Assembly (NCBI GenBank): GCA_026745465.1
Contig: JACYXH010000019.1
Coordinates: 116,001-180,000, forward strand
Length of the DNA stretch: 64,000 nt
Reading direction: 5' to 3'
From: Lota lota
Lineage: Eukaryota; Chordata; Actinopteri; Gadiformes; Lotidae
Shown here: in pieces, positions 23,148 through 34,732 of the stretch
Layout: every line of letters begins with the position of its first letter
Numbering within the stretch: position 1 is the first letter of the stretch
Notes under the pieces: generated by a model
Seen by the model: only the letters and a program-made list of their open reading frames with translations
What the model was told of the DNA's origin: nothing
Database searches by the model: none
Program-made: the position numbers and the translations under genes

Positions 23148-24387
23148 TTATTCAACGTCCTCTCTGGGGGCGGGGATCAGCGGAGCACTCATGTCAGCGG
23201 TTTTTCTCCAGCAAGAGTCTTGTTGGAGTTCTAACTCCTCCGGCCCTTCGCCTTCCTCCGGGAGGAGCAAGGGCAGGTGAAGGGCCGGGTCGCCGTCTCT
23301 GGCGAACGCCGTGGTAATCAGACGGGTGATGAGGGCCCGCAGACAGGGAATGCAACAGCAGCCACAACAGGTTACTATGCCTACAAAAACAGCAGCAGAG
23401 ACTAACACAGACATGATTAAAGTTTTCCATTTTCCAAACACATTTGCCATCCATTCTTCCATGGGGTTGTTTACTCCGGAATCCTCGGCCATGGAGGTGG
23501 ACAGTGCTCCAAGACCCGCTAAGGCTTTAGCGACCGACCCGTCCGGGGCGGTGTTATTGGGGATGAAGGTGCAACACTGGGCCCCAAACATCGCGCAGAC
23601 CCCTCCTTTCTCAGCTAAGAGCATGTCTAGGGCGAGGCGATTTTGGAAGGCCATAAGCGAAGTGGCTGCTAATTGGTCTGCTAAGCCGTCTACTGCATCT
23701 CGGGTGAGGTTAGACAGTTTCTGAACATTATAATGGAGTAATTGATTCGATCGACATTTTTGCTGGGAGTAACAGGAAAAAGGGCTGAGACTAGAGGGAG
23801 GTTTTCGAACCCTGCCGCAATTTGATCTGCTAATTTGTATTCGTTGGGAACCCCACGAGGAACTGCTATTGAGTCAATATATGACTGAGTCCACGGTCAA
23901 ATCCCACTGACTCCCCGTGCTTCTAATTTTGCGCGTCGCGATAAGGGACGCTGCGGTTGGTCCTATAAGCGTGAGGGGAAGAACTAGGCGGACTATGGTA
24001 CAAGTTCCTGACCAATCAATGGGTAGTCTGAGAAGGAGACGTCGAGGGTTACACATCCAGAAGTTGACTGCTGAGGGGAACGTGGGTTAGGTGGTCACGG
24101 GTCTGGCACCATTCTAATGGCATATGGCCAACGTTTATACTACTGGTTTTAAGGCTGCTACGAGTAAAACATGAGTAGTTGTTTACACCGGGGGTGAACG
24201 CGGGGGAAACAGTAACATTTAAGCCGGGGGGAAAAGCACTGCTCAAGAGGGAACAGTTTCTGGGATACTTTTCGTCGAAGAGGGCCAGCATGCAGGCGTA
24301 CCCTTGAGGGTCTTCGGTTTTATTCATGCGGATGGGCCGGGTTATGAGTCGGGGGCGTGCCGCTGCGCATGCTATACAATTCTCCAT
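23148..24387 (-). pseudogene. retroviral envelope remnant (SU and TM), frame-broken
   Basis: Fragments of a retroviral envelope glycoprotein lie in several minus-strand frames. 24049-24387 encodes a surface-subunit part with a CxxC-type motif and several N-glycosylation sites. 23148-23654 encodes the C-terminal transmembrane subunit with the CX6CC motif (nucleotides 23571-23597), which is diagnostic of gammaretrovirus-type and related TM proteins, followed by a membrane-spanning helix, a Cys-rich juxtamembrane stretch and a long cytoplasmic tail. The intervening 23655-24048 changes frame at least once and contains stops. In an intact virus the protein mediates receptor binding and fusion; this copy cannot encode one continuous product. 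The N-terminal signal region was not located. Confidence 0.8.
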
Positions 24388-24560
24388 TTTAGTAGTGCGA
24401 GCCGATGGAACCGGTAGCTAAGGCTAGTACGTCGCTGGTGGACAGATCATCCGTAGAAACTTGAGTTATAGCCACACAATAACTTGTCAACTGATTATCT
24501 AATTGGTCTGAGCGGCTCAGGACGTGTGTACGGCCCGGGTATCGGCCTCCCGGTGATTAG

Positions 24561-25544
24561 TTAATGTGGGGAGAGTCCCGTTCGCGCATGTGGTGCGGCT
24601 CTGATAGCCATAAGGGCCAGCGGTAACGCAGATAGCCAAGACATTTTGTGCTGGTCGACTAAGGCCAGCAACACGTCTCTCGCCATATTTGTGTCTGAGG
24701 GAACCCTATTGTGCTGGAGCACTTTACTAAGTGTCTGTTTCAGAGTCTGGTTGGCCCTCTCAACGAGTCCCTGACTTTGTGGGTGATAAACGGACCCAAA
24801 CCGGTGGGAGATCCCCAGTCCGGCTTCTACTTCTTGTAGTAAATGGTTCATGAAGTGAGACCCATTGTCTGAACATAATTTGTGGGGAAAGCCCCACCTG
24901 GGTATGATTTCGGTTATTAACGCTTTTATAACGGACGCGGCGTCCTCTTTTTTTGTTGGGAACGCCTCTACCCAATGCGAGAATCGACAGACTATGACTA
25001 ATAAGTAACGGTACCCTTGGACCCTATGATCCCTCCCCCTGTCGGTGTAATCGATACAAAGTTCTTGAAAGGGTAGGTGGGGAACGGGGAAGCGGCCAGG
25101 AGGGAGTTTACATCCTCGTCGGGGATCGTGTGGTTGACATTTCACACATCTGGCCAACTGGAGCCGGGCGTGGGCCAGGGTCTGGGGGTGCCCCCAGTGG
25201 CTGTCAATCGGGTCAATGGTCAGGCGAAGCCCAAGGTGGTGCTTGGAGTGTTCTTTGTGGACCATCAGGGTCAGCGCCTTGGTCGTCAGGGCCGGTCGCC
25301 CATCCAGAGCCCGATTAACTCCGGTGTCGTCTCTCCGGCATCCTTGGTGGAGCCAGTAGTTTTTCTTCTTCGGCGCTGGCGTGTGCTTGCATCTCCTTGA
25401 TGTCCTGTTCGTTGCCCCTGACCGCCGGACTTGGTTCTCTGAAGCGTGCTCCGTCGAGAGGGAGGTCGCGATGAAAGAAGAAGCCCCGATCTCAGTGGAT
25501 TGGTGCCTATGGGACATAGGCAGACATGAGACACGATATAGCAA
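24561..25544 (-). pseudogene. retroviral integrase fragment
   Basis: Minus-strand frame encoding most of a retroviral integrase: an N-terminal zinc-binding region with the CVKC pair, then the catalytic core with Asp (25050-25052), Asp (24867-24869) and Glu (24759-24761) in D,D35E spacing, and the [14 protein letters not shown] segment. The frame stops at 24561 inside the C-terminal part, just after GLSPH, where related proteins continue. No reverse transcriptase or RNase H lies upstream. The enzyme joins viral DNA to host DNA; this copy is truncated. It resembles gamma/epsilon-type fish retroviruses rather than the three gypsy-type integrases elsewhere in the window. Confidence 0.85.
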
Positions 25545-25609
25545 AGTAGATAACTCGTGGCTGGCTCGATAAAAGGCTAAGACTAATGGATATCAATGGA
25601 TGGATTATT

Positions 25610-26053
25610 TCATATGCTGAGGGGAGTGGGGTCGTCAGGTGTTTGATACTCATCCTTCCCGATATGGGTCGGGTTGCTTGATTTCGGAGTCAGGGCCATT
25701 GAGCTGGTCCGGTGAGCAGCCTGGGGGTGGGCCGTGTCCTCCTCAGGACCGTGGAAGCACGGGTTGGTTCCCATTGTCTGGTTCGAGGGGAGCCGTCGTC
25801 TTTGCCGAACCCTGGGCTCTGTATTGGTAGGATGGGGCGTGGCTCGTCCATCCCCCTGATGGTCTGGAGCCTCTGGGAGCTGGAAGTCAGAGTCTGTAGG
25901 GGAACACAGGGGCTGTGGCTCTCCCAGCGTGGGAGAGGTGGTGTCACTTGGCTCCGGTATCCTTGCTGATGTGTTCCAAGGATGAGCTGGGTAGGACACC
26001 AGGCCCGGTTGTTGTGGGGTGGCATGTTGTATCACCACCACCGGGGCCATCAT
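25610..26053 (-). other. Pro-rich open frame inside the provirus, unrecognised
   Basis: A 147-codon minus-strand frame upstream of the integrase, rich in Pro, Thr, Ser and charged residues, with an RQRRR stretch. No domain is recognised. It could be a displaced piece of retroviral gag, the pol C-terminus or an envelope leader, or non-coding sequence. Confidence 0.3.
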
Positions 26054-27192
26054 CTGACCTGTCTTCTCTTTTATCCCTACATCTGTCTCTCATCATCTCA
26101 TATCTCCTGGATAACATAAGCCTACGTACCCCACGATGCCCTACAGTAGCCTGGGTTAGGTCATTTATAATTCCAGCATCTTGACTTTTAGCCCCTCCCT
26201 CCCGATCATGTCACTAACATAAGAAGCATCATGTTCTGGTAATATATTGTCATCACTGCTAATATACACACAAATCCATGTTATATCCCCATCTAGCATC
26301 ACCAACTGTCCACCTAATAGCAGAGCCATATCTCTAAACTCTATGTACACTAGTGGTGGCACTAGAGGCCAGACACCCTTGGTTTTGTCCTATTCATTCA
26401 ACTACAGCATTGGTTACGCTCAGCTCATAAGGAAAGGCACTGACTGCAGCATAACAGGTTAGCCACAGCCTGACTGTAGCATAACAGGCCAGCTACAGCA
26501 TAACGGGTTGGCCTAGGATGACAGGCTAGCTATAGCACGACAGATGAGTTATAGTATAGCATGTTAGAAATATCATGACTGTATAACAATGAAAAACGTT
26601 TTATTGTGGTTTAGTGTTTTGTAGTTGCATAAAAAAAATTTGTACACATGCAAATCTGTTTAACACAAAAAAGAATGTAGTGCACTTGTGAAAAACAGAT
26701 GTGCAGGTGTGCGAATACCAATACGAAATGTTTTAATAGATAAATCCTTATGTAATTCTTTGTTTAACATATATATATTTTAAGCAAAACCTTTCTACAG
26801 GCTTGAAAAAGCATTAGAGAACGAGTCAGAATCTGAGTCACTGTAATGAGGGGGACGATCGGTAGGGGACGGGGTAGTGGTGGTCTCGAGCTGTGGGAGA
26901 ACATGCAATTGGGGACGTGCAGGCATCATGCCTTAATGGCAACTGTTAACAAAGGAAGACAAAACTGTAAAAGACAAAGTTAGTCATAACATGATCGTCT
27001 GACTGTCTTGTAACAAGTCAGTAATTGTTACACAAATGTAATTGTAATAGAAAGCAATTATAGTAAAAGCCATATCCTTATTAACCCTATTGTTTCTTCT
27101 GAAGTCAGAGTCTAGTCCCCTCTCCTGTAGTCTACCACTCTGTAGTGTGGGAGTGGCCTCCCTTATCTCAGGGGCCCTAACACACACAAGAA

Positions 27193-27257
<65 letters not shown>

Positions 27258-28137
27258 CTTTTCCCCCTTCCATTTTCCCAAACCCCCAGTAATTTCTTTG
27301 TCAACAATATAATTTAACATTTGGATCCTTGTTAATTTAGTTCTGAATTTTCATACTTATTTATTATACTACTTTCTTAGGTATTTGTCTCAAAATTATT
27401 TTTCTACTTTAATGTAATTTATATTCATAGTCCCTCAGGAAGGTTTTTATTTTATATATTTTTTTGGTATTGTCTGTTTTGTTATTTTAGTAGTTAACCT
27501 CCATGTCTAATTTAACCAGCCCAGTTTTCTAACATTGGTGCTAACAACTCAACCAGTGTCTCAGTGTCTCACTCGTATCAAGATACACAGAACATATAAA
27601 ACACACAGACAAACATTTGGACCAACAAGCTAGCTCTAAACACATAGACAATAGTTGAAGACCTTTACTTAGAACCTGTTGAGTGAACTAAGACTTCATC
27701 AGGTTTATTGAACAGTACACCCACCACCGCGCTCCCTCAGGGTCCTTTAGGGCGGGTCCCACTACATCACTTTGGTGAGGTGGGAATTCCCTGAACTCCG
27801 AAGAGTCCCCAGCGCTGGTTGACCCCTGGACTTCTGTGGACGAGCGGTAGCGGTGATATCTGTCCCAATCTTTTATGGCGGAGGCAGAGGAACTTTGTAT
27901 ATTAACTCTCCCCTTTATCCTGCTCAATGTTCCTCTCTCTCGGCTACTCTCCTCAATCCTATCTATCGCTCTAACGATCTGTGTCTTTAATGTTACTTTG
28001 TTATTTATTTATTTTATATTATTTACTTTTTCAACCTGTTCCTTTTCCGTCATTGTATTCGCCATAGTTGTAATTCAAATTATAATTATTATTCTTTATT
28101 TTATTTTATTATAATAATTATAATAAAAACAATTAAT

Positions 28138-28169
<32 letters not shown>

Positions 28170-28426
28170 TTATTTTATTATTATAACTATAATTGTTATT
28201 CTTATTAGCATTATAATTATTATTATTCTTTATTTTATTATTATTATTATATTTTTATGTTTTCTATCTACCTTTCCACCGTTGGATTATCGTTGTTTAC
28301 GTCGTCCCTCGTGTTCTTATTTCCTCTTACATTAGTTCATCATACCGTCATCACGGTTTTCTCCTTTGTAAAGTATTCCTCACCATCACGACTCCTCCAT
28401 TACAGTTTAAGTACAGACATTTCACA
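26054..28426. other. unassigned interior of the provirus
   Basis: Where gag and pol would be expected there is instead a degenerate short repeat (26440-26570, units around GTAGCATAACAGG), a CA microsatellite, AT-rich DNA and a very AT-rich ATT-type stretch (28060-28260). A 79-codon minus frame at 27688-27927 is open but unrecognised. No RT, protease or capsid motif was found. Confidence 0.6.
27194..27256. repeat. (CA)n microsatellite
   Basis: Uninterrupted CA repeat of about 31 units inside the provirus. Confidence 0.95.
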
Positions 28427-29823
28427 TTTAGTTATAATTCGTCTGGGACGACTCCGCCATCACGGCCAACTGACAAACATCCAAAACTAACAGTTTAATT
28501 CTCCATCGTCTTAGACGACTCCGCCATCACGGCTAACAAACAAACATCCAACATTTAGTTATAATTCGTCTGGGACGACTCCGCCATCACGGCCAACTGA
28601 CAAACATCCAAAACTAACAGTTTAATTCTCCATCGTCTTAGACGACTCCGCCATCACGGCTAACAAACAAACATCCAACATTTAGTTATAATTCGTCTGG
28701 GACGACTCCGCCATCACGGCCAACTGACAAACATCCAAAACTAACAGTTTAATTCTCCATCGTCTTAGACGACTCCGCCATCACGGCTAACAAACAAACA
28801 TCCAACATTTAGTTATAATTCGTCTGGGACGACTCCGCCATCACGGCCAACTGACAAACATCCAAAACTAACAGTTTAATTCTCCATCGTCTTAGACGAC
28901 TCCGCCATCACGGCTAACAAACAAACATCCAACATTTAGTTATAATTCGTCTGGGACGACTCCGCCATCACGGCCAACTGACAAACATCCAAAACTAACA
29001 GTTTAATTCTCCATCGTCTTAGACGACTCCGCCATCACGGCTAACAAACAAACATCCAACATTTAGTTATAATTCGTCTGGGACGACACCGCCATCACGG
29101 CCAACTGACAAACATCCAAAACTAACAGTTTAATTCTCCATCATCTTAGACGACTCCGCCATCACGGCTAACAAACAAACATCCAACATTTAGTTATAAT
29201 TCGTCTGGGACGACTCCGCCATCACGGCCAACTGACAAACATCCAAAACTAACAGTTTAATTCTCCATCGTCTTAGACGACTCCGCCATCACGGCTAACA
29301 AACAAACATCCAACATTTAGTTATAATTCGTCTGGGACGACTCCGCCATCACGGCCAACTGACAAACATCCAAAACTAACAGTTTAATTCTCCATCGTCT
29401 TAGACGACTCCGCCATCACGGCTAACAAACAAACATCCAACATTTAGTTATAATTCGTCTGGGACGACTCCGCCATCACGGCCAACTGACAAACATCCAA
29501 AACTAACAGTTTAATTCTCCATCGTCTTAGACGACTCCGCCATCACGGCTAACAAACAAACATCCAACATTTAGTTATAATTCGTCTGGGACGACTCCGC
29601 CATCACGGCCAACTGACAAACATCCAAAACTAACAGTTTAATTCTCCATCGTCTTAGACGACTCCGCCATCACGGCTAACAAACAAACATCCAACATTTA
29701 GTTATAATTCGTCTGGGACGACTCCGCCATCACGGCCAACTGACAAACATCCAAAACTAACAGTTTAATTCTCCATCGTCTTAGACGACTCCGCCATCAC
29801 GGCTAACAAACAAACATCCAACA
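28427..29823. repeat. 127-bp tandem array, 11 near-identical dimeric units
   Basis: TTTAGTTATAATTCG recurs every 127 bp at 28427, 28554, 28681 and 28808, and on to 29697. Each 127-mer consists of two related half-units of about 63-64 bp sharing GACGACTCCGCCATCACGGC and ACAAACATCCAA. The copies look almost identical; exceptions are GACGACACCGCC near 29083-29094 and CCATCATCTTA near 29138-29148. The array lies wholly inside the provirus between the integrase remnant and the primer-binding site. Confidence 0.95.
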
Positions 29824-30107
29824 TTTAACAAACAATAGAATATACGTGATTTGACACCTTTGCATTTAGTTTATGGTTCACAATGATGCAGACCTCGCGG
29901 TGTGACCTACCCACCGTCTATATCTCCTCCTAATAGACTGGGCCTATTCTAAATTAAATTCCGGGGGCCGGAATTGTCCTATACAGGTTCGATTGCTAAC
30001 ACAGGTCCTGCTTACCTTGTTTAAACTGGCGCCGAGGAGATACAGAGGTTGGTCCGAGGCCTCGCGGCCGTTGTCAGCTGCACCGGGTTCCTTTGTCTTC
30101 CTTAGAG

Positions 30108-30125
30108 ATCACGTCGGGGTCACCA
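30108..30125 (-). promoter_or_regulatory. retroviral primer-binding site, tRNA-Trp type
   Basis: On the minus strand, two bases after the 5' LTR, the sequence TGGTGACCCCGACGTGAT is complementary to the 3' end of tRNA-Trp. This is the primer type known from avian alpharetroviruses. Confidence 0.85.
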
Positions 30126-30127
30126 AC

Positions 30128-30592
30128 TGTTGTTAATTTAAAAGGCAAGACGATGTTAAACGTGGAAACCCGGTAAAAAGAAGCAAAGATGCAAGTCGAA
30201 TTAATTATGCGGTATGGAGTTTTATTCCAATACTAAAATAGAACACAAAAATTTCAAATCTCGATACTCGCTGCTATCTCTACAGCGCGCTGTATTCTTG
30301 TCGATAGGCCCACGCCTTAAAGGTGTGGACCCGCGAGAGAACCCCGGAGAAAGAGGTAGAGACCTCTGCGACAATGGGTTATATCTTCAGGGTTCTCAGC
30401 TGGGGGTCTTTGTCGAGAGGGGGATGTTTTACTGTTCCATGGGCACTACTCCGTTGGGGGAATGCAACAGTATCTTGGCCGCATACTATAGCAGATTTAC
30501 ATAAGGCAGCACTTCACAGGGTGTCGTTCGTTTCGGTAGAAGTGTCAGGTTACATTTCGGCAGACATCAAGTTGCGTGTTTTTTCTACAACA
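30128..30592 (-). repeat. 5' LTR of the endogenous retrovirus
   Basis: Same 465 bp as 22392-22856 with one visible difference. On the minus strand it begins TGTTGTAG and ends CAACA, and its outer flank is the CGGT target copy at 30593-30596. Confidence 0.92.
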
Positions 30593-30603
30593 CGGTGGAG
30601 CCA

Positions 30604-31995
30604 TTACAGGGGGGCGTGGTCCAAACAGAGGGTGAACGAGCGCCCCAGGAGGTAGTAGCGCAGGGCGTCGACCGCCCATTTAATGGCCAGACACTCCTTC
30701 TCCACGGTGCTGTACCTTTCCTCCCGGTCCGACAACTTCCGGCTGAGGTACAGCACCGGGCGGTCTACGCCCTCCACCTCCTGGGACAGCACGGCTCCCA
30801 GCCCTCTGTTCGACGCGTCCGTCTGCAACACAAAAGGGAGATTGAAGTTAGGCGTGAGTAAGAGAGGCTCCCCGCAAAGAGCCTTTTTAACCATCTCAAA
30901 CGACGCCTGGCACTGCTCGGTCCACTGGACCGGATCTGGGGCACCCTTTCGGGTGAGGTCGGTCAGGGGGCTGGTCAGGTCCGAGAAAGCGGGAATGAAC
31001 CGCCTGTAGTACCCCGCCAGCCCCAGAAACGCCCTCACCTGCTTTTTGGTCTCGGGCCACGGGCAGGCCGCGACCGCCCTAGTTTTCTCTATTTGCGGGC
31101 GCACCTGCCCACCACCCAAGCGGTACCCCAAATACCGTACCTCCCTCCGACCAATCATGCACTTCCCTGGGTTGGCCGTGAGCCCCGCTCGCCTCAGTGA
31201 CTCGAGCACCGCCGCCACTCGCTGCATATGCTGCTGCCATGTGTCACTATGAATGATCACATCATCTATGTAGGCAGCCGCATATGCCACGTGCGGCCGC
31301 AACACCCTGTCCATGAGACGCTGGAAAGTGGCCGGGGCCCCGAACAACCCAAATGGAAGCACATTAAATTGGAACAACCCGTACGGAGTGGAGAAGGCCG
31401 ATTTTTCCTTAGACTCTGGAGACAAGGGAATCTGCCAGTAGCCCTTGGTTAAATCCAGTGTCGAAAAAAAACGAGCGGTGCCTAGCCGATCCAGGAGTTC
31501 GTCGACCCGAGGCATGGGATACGCATCGAATTTTGACACACTATTCACCTTGCGATAGTCGACACAGAACCGGATGGACCCATCAGACTTACGTACCAGT
31601 ACGATCGGACTGGACCATCCGCTGTGCGACTCTTCTATTACTCCCATCTCCAGCATAGACTCTAATTCCGCCTGAAGCACCTTCCACTTGTGTTCTGGCA
31701 ACCTATACGGGCGCGTTCTAACCGTCACGCCGGGGGAAGTTTCGATGCGGTGGTCAATGAGCGTCGTGCGTCCCGGCCGGGAGGAGAACACGTCCGCAAA
31801 CCGGTGTTGCAGCTCGGCGACCTCGGCCCTCTGGTGCGGCTCCAGTGACCCATCGCAGGGGACCCGGGACGGCTGACCCGGTCCGGCTACCTCAGGACCG
31901 AACTCGTCCTCCCGGGCCAACGAGGTTACCATAGCCACTGGCCGCACCTCCTTCCAACCTTTCAATAGGTTGAGGTGGTATATCTGCCGCGATCC
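30604..31995 (-). pseudogene. Gmr1-like reverse transcriptase and RNase H
   Basis: Open frame downstream of the integrase. It carries reverse transcriptase motifs (VDYRKVN, LDLTKGYWQIPL, FGLFGAPATFQ) and the catalytic YIDD box at 31261-31272, then the connection region and RNase H (TDASNRGLGAVLSQ, then EKECLAI). The frame ends with a TAA where a Gln codon would be expected before the WLH segment, and just after that the retrovirus interrupts it at 30593. The join to the integrase frame needs a one-base shift at the C5 run 31993-31997. RT copies element RNA into DNA; this copy is dead through shift, stop and insertion. Confidence 0.88.
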
Positions 31996-34240
31996 CCCTG
32001 TCGGAACGTTCGACCTCATAGTCAACATCCCCAATTCGCCGTGTGACCACAAAGGGTCCTTGCCACTTAGCGAGTAATTTTGAGCTGGAGGTTGGGAGCA
32101 ATACAAGTACTTTATCTCCCGGTGCAAATTGTCTCAGCTGAGTCCCTCTGTCATACAACCGTCGCTGACGTTCCTGGGCCTGAAGCAAATTCTCCCGTGA
32201 AACCCGACCCAGTGTATGGAGTTTTGCCCTCAGGTCCATCACGTACTGAATCTCGTTCTTGCTGGCGCTTGGACCCTCCTCCCAGTTTTCTTTAAGTAGG
32301 TCCAACACGCCTCTCGGTCTCCTACCGAACAACAACTCAAATGGGGAAAACCCCGTGGAGGCCTGGGGCACCTCCCGAACGGCGAATAACAGAGGGTCGA
32401 GCCATTTGTCCCAATTCTGACTATCTTCGTGTACGAACTTACGCAGCATGGACTTTAACGTCTTGTTAAACCTTTCCACCAGGCCATCTGTCTGGGGATG
32501 GTACACACTGGTTCGGATCGCTTTTATCCCAAGTAACCCATACAACTCCCGGAGTGTGCGTGACATAAACGTAGTGCCTTGGTCAGTCAGAATCTCTTTC
32601 GGGATTCCGACTCGGGAGATTAAGTGAATTAGCGCCTGCGCCACGCTCTTCGCGGAGATAGAGCGCAGGGGCACTGCTTCGGGATATCGGGTTGCATAGT
32701 CCACAATGACTAGTGCAAATCGATGTCCCAGTGCGCTACGGTCTAATGGCCCGATGAGATCCATACCAATTCTTTCGAAGGGGATCTCAATCAATGGTAG
32801 AGGGCGCAACGGCGCTTTTGGGGTGGCCGGGGGGTTGCTTAGCTGACACTCGCGGCAGGATGCACACCACCGACGTACATCCCCGTGAATGCCCGGCCAA
32901 TAAAAGCGGGCCATAAGCCGGTTCCGTGTTTTATCACAGCCTAAGTGACCTGCCATCGGGCTGTGATGAGCCGCCTGGAAAACCATTTCCCGGCGGCTTT
33001 GTGGGATGAGTAACTGACTCACTTCTTCCCCTGACTGAGTGTCCCGACTCACTCGGTAAAGCCTGTCCCTAACCAACGCAAAATATGGATGTGCTAACAC
33101 GGTCTTGGGTGACACCTTCTGGCCGTCGATGGAAAGTACACGGTCGAAGGCGAAGCGCAGTGTATCATCCCTGGACTGTTCGAGGGGAAAGTCATCCATC
33201 GGGAGGAGCACCCGTATTACCGGCGTCTCCTCCTGAGGCTCCTCCCCCCCTCCGACCTCGGGAGAGCTCGCGTCACCACTGAGAACGGAGCACATCACAC
33301 ATGTCCCTTCCCATCGGGGCCGCGTCCCCTGTTCCTTCACTAACCTACAAAAGCCCGGCCAATCAGTGCCTAATAGTAGGGGACGCGATAGGCGGGAGCT
33401 AACCGCAGCCTTAACTTTATGCTTTTCCCCGCCGTAGCGAATTTCCACAGTCACGACTGGATATTTGTGCACATCCCCATGAATACACCTTATATGCACC
33501 CACGATGCCTCCCCCAGAGCCTCAGGTCGAACCAAGCTTTGGTGGATCAGGGTTTGCTCACTCCCTGAATCCAGCAACGCTCGGTACATACTCCCTCGCA
33601 TCCTTACCGGTATGCAGTATTCCTCCTCCAGATCGGGAGAAGAGGCCGGCGGTGCGGCCACCCGGACCCCTTGCCCCACCTCCATCTGGGGGCAGTCCCA
33701 CTGGCGGTGTCCGGGTTGTCCGCACCGCCAACACTCCTGTCTCGCCGGCTGAGGAGCTCTCTGCGGGTTAGGGGTCCTAGAGGCGGAGGCCGGGCCCGGA
33801 AAGGACCGGTACCGATCCAGTGGGTTAGCCCTAGGTTGGGGAACTATCGCTGATGTATGGGGGTTGTCGGTGCCAGGGGTTAAGGGGGCCCACGATGCCT
33901 CCAGCGGTCTCTGGGGTCGGGAAACCGGGCGGACAGGCGCCGCGGGGAGCTCCCCTTGCCCTTCCCGGTCCCGGCAGGGCAACGCCAGATGGTCTTCGGC
34001 CAGTGTAATGGCGGCCTCCAGGTCCGCAGGCCGGTGGCACTGGACCCACTCGCCCGTGGCTAGGGGTAAACCCTCGATGAACCGGTCCAGCGCCACTTGT
34101 TCTACCACCTGCCGGCTGCTGCGCTCCTCTGGTCGCAGCCACCGTGCCGCGGCGTCCACCAGTTGGTGTGCGTAGGCGAAGGGCCGGCCTACCTCCACCA
34201 TCTTCAAACTCTTAAATCTCTTAAAGGGACACCGGCGGCA
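31995..34240 (-). pseudogene. Gmr1-like gag C-terminus, protease and integrase
   Basis: One long frame on the minus strand: the C-terminal half of gag with a CCHC knuckle (CWRCGQPGHRQWDC), an aspartic protease (LLDSGSEQTLIH), then integrase with an HHCC zinc finger (HHSPMAGHLGCDKTRN, then CASCREC) and a catalytic triad at 32759-32761, 32582-32584 and 32474-32476 (D,D35E). A GPF-like C-terminal module ends near VDYEV. Gag and pol are fused in frame. The N-terminal gag lies in another frame (break near 34230), and the downstream RT is also shifted. Integrase preceding RT is the defining oddity of this group. Confidence 0.88.
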
Positions 34241-34670
34241 ACCCGAGGCGGTCCAGCAGACCCCTCTTCACCGTGGCGTAGTCCCCACGGGCGTTGGCAG
34301 GCAGCGCATGTGCCGCGGTCAGGGCTGCTCCAGACAATAGCGGTAATAGTCGGAGCGCCCACTCAGCCTCCGGCCAGCCACACGCGTCTGCCGTCCCCTC
34401 AAACACCTCTAAAAAGGCCTCCACATCGTCCTGAGGGGACATCTTGGGCAGTGGGATTTGGGGTCGGGCTTCCCCTCCTCCTTCGCCCTGCCGGCCTATC
34501 CGTTCCGGCCTCACCAGCCCTAGGAGCATCGCCCGCTCCTCGGCGTGCTGGGTCGTAATGTCCACTAAGGCCTGGGTCTGCTGTCGGTGGGCTAAGATGA
34601 GCCCCTCCTGCGTCTCGGCGATCCGCCGTAAGGCCTGCGCAAATGGCGGCTCGGGCACTTGGCCATCCAT
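34230..34670 (-). pseudogene. Gmr1-like gag N-terminal part
   Basis: Begins at the ATG at 34668-34670 (MDGQVPEPP), 44 bp after the primer-binding site. It encodes a coiled, Gln/Glu-rich N-terminus and a capsid-like segment (ALRLLPLLSGAALTAAHAL). The frame runs into a stop at 34221, while the homologous continuation (KSLKMVEVGRPFAYA) is in another frame, so a small indel near 34230 splits gag. Confidence 0.8.
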
Positions 34671-34713
34671 CTCGGGAAAAAGGGGGAAAAAAAACACTAA
34701 ACAAAAGGACCTG

Positions 34714-34731
34714 GTCCCTGTTCAGGCACCA
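34714..34731 (-). promoter_or_regulatory. primer-binding site of the Gmr1-like element, tRNA-Lys-like
   Basis: Minus strand TGGTGCCTGAACAGGGAC directly after the LTR. It matches the tRNA-Lys3 primer site with two differences. Confidence 0.7.
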
Positions 34732-34732
34732 C

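Larger units (their letters stand above)
22392..30592 (-). mobile_element. endogenous retrovirus, 8.2 kb, gag/pro/RT missing
   Basis: Two 465-bp LTRs (22392-22856 and 30128-30592) differ at one visible position (22517 versus 30253). The target duplication CGGT lies on both sides (22388-22391 and 30593-30596); four bases is the usual length for gammaretrovirus-like integrases. A tRNA-Trp type primer-binding site follows the 5' LTR. Read 5' to 3' on the minus strand: LTR, primer site, a 1.4 kb tandem-repeat array, AT-rich unassigned DNA, a Pro-rich frame, integrase, envelope, LTR. No gag, protease or RT could be found, and integrase and envelope are broken. It inserted into the Gmr1-like element's RNase H. 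It is a defective copy, described only. Confidence 0.9.

Noticed and set aside
28427-29823. Regularly spaced repeats resembling a CRISPR array
   Set aside because: The whole 127-bp period is repeated, with no unique spacers, inside a retrovirus in a vertebrate genome; it is a tandem array.
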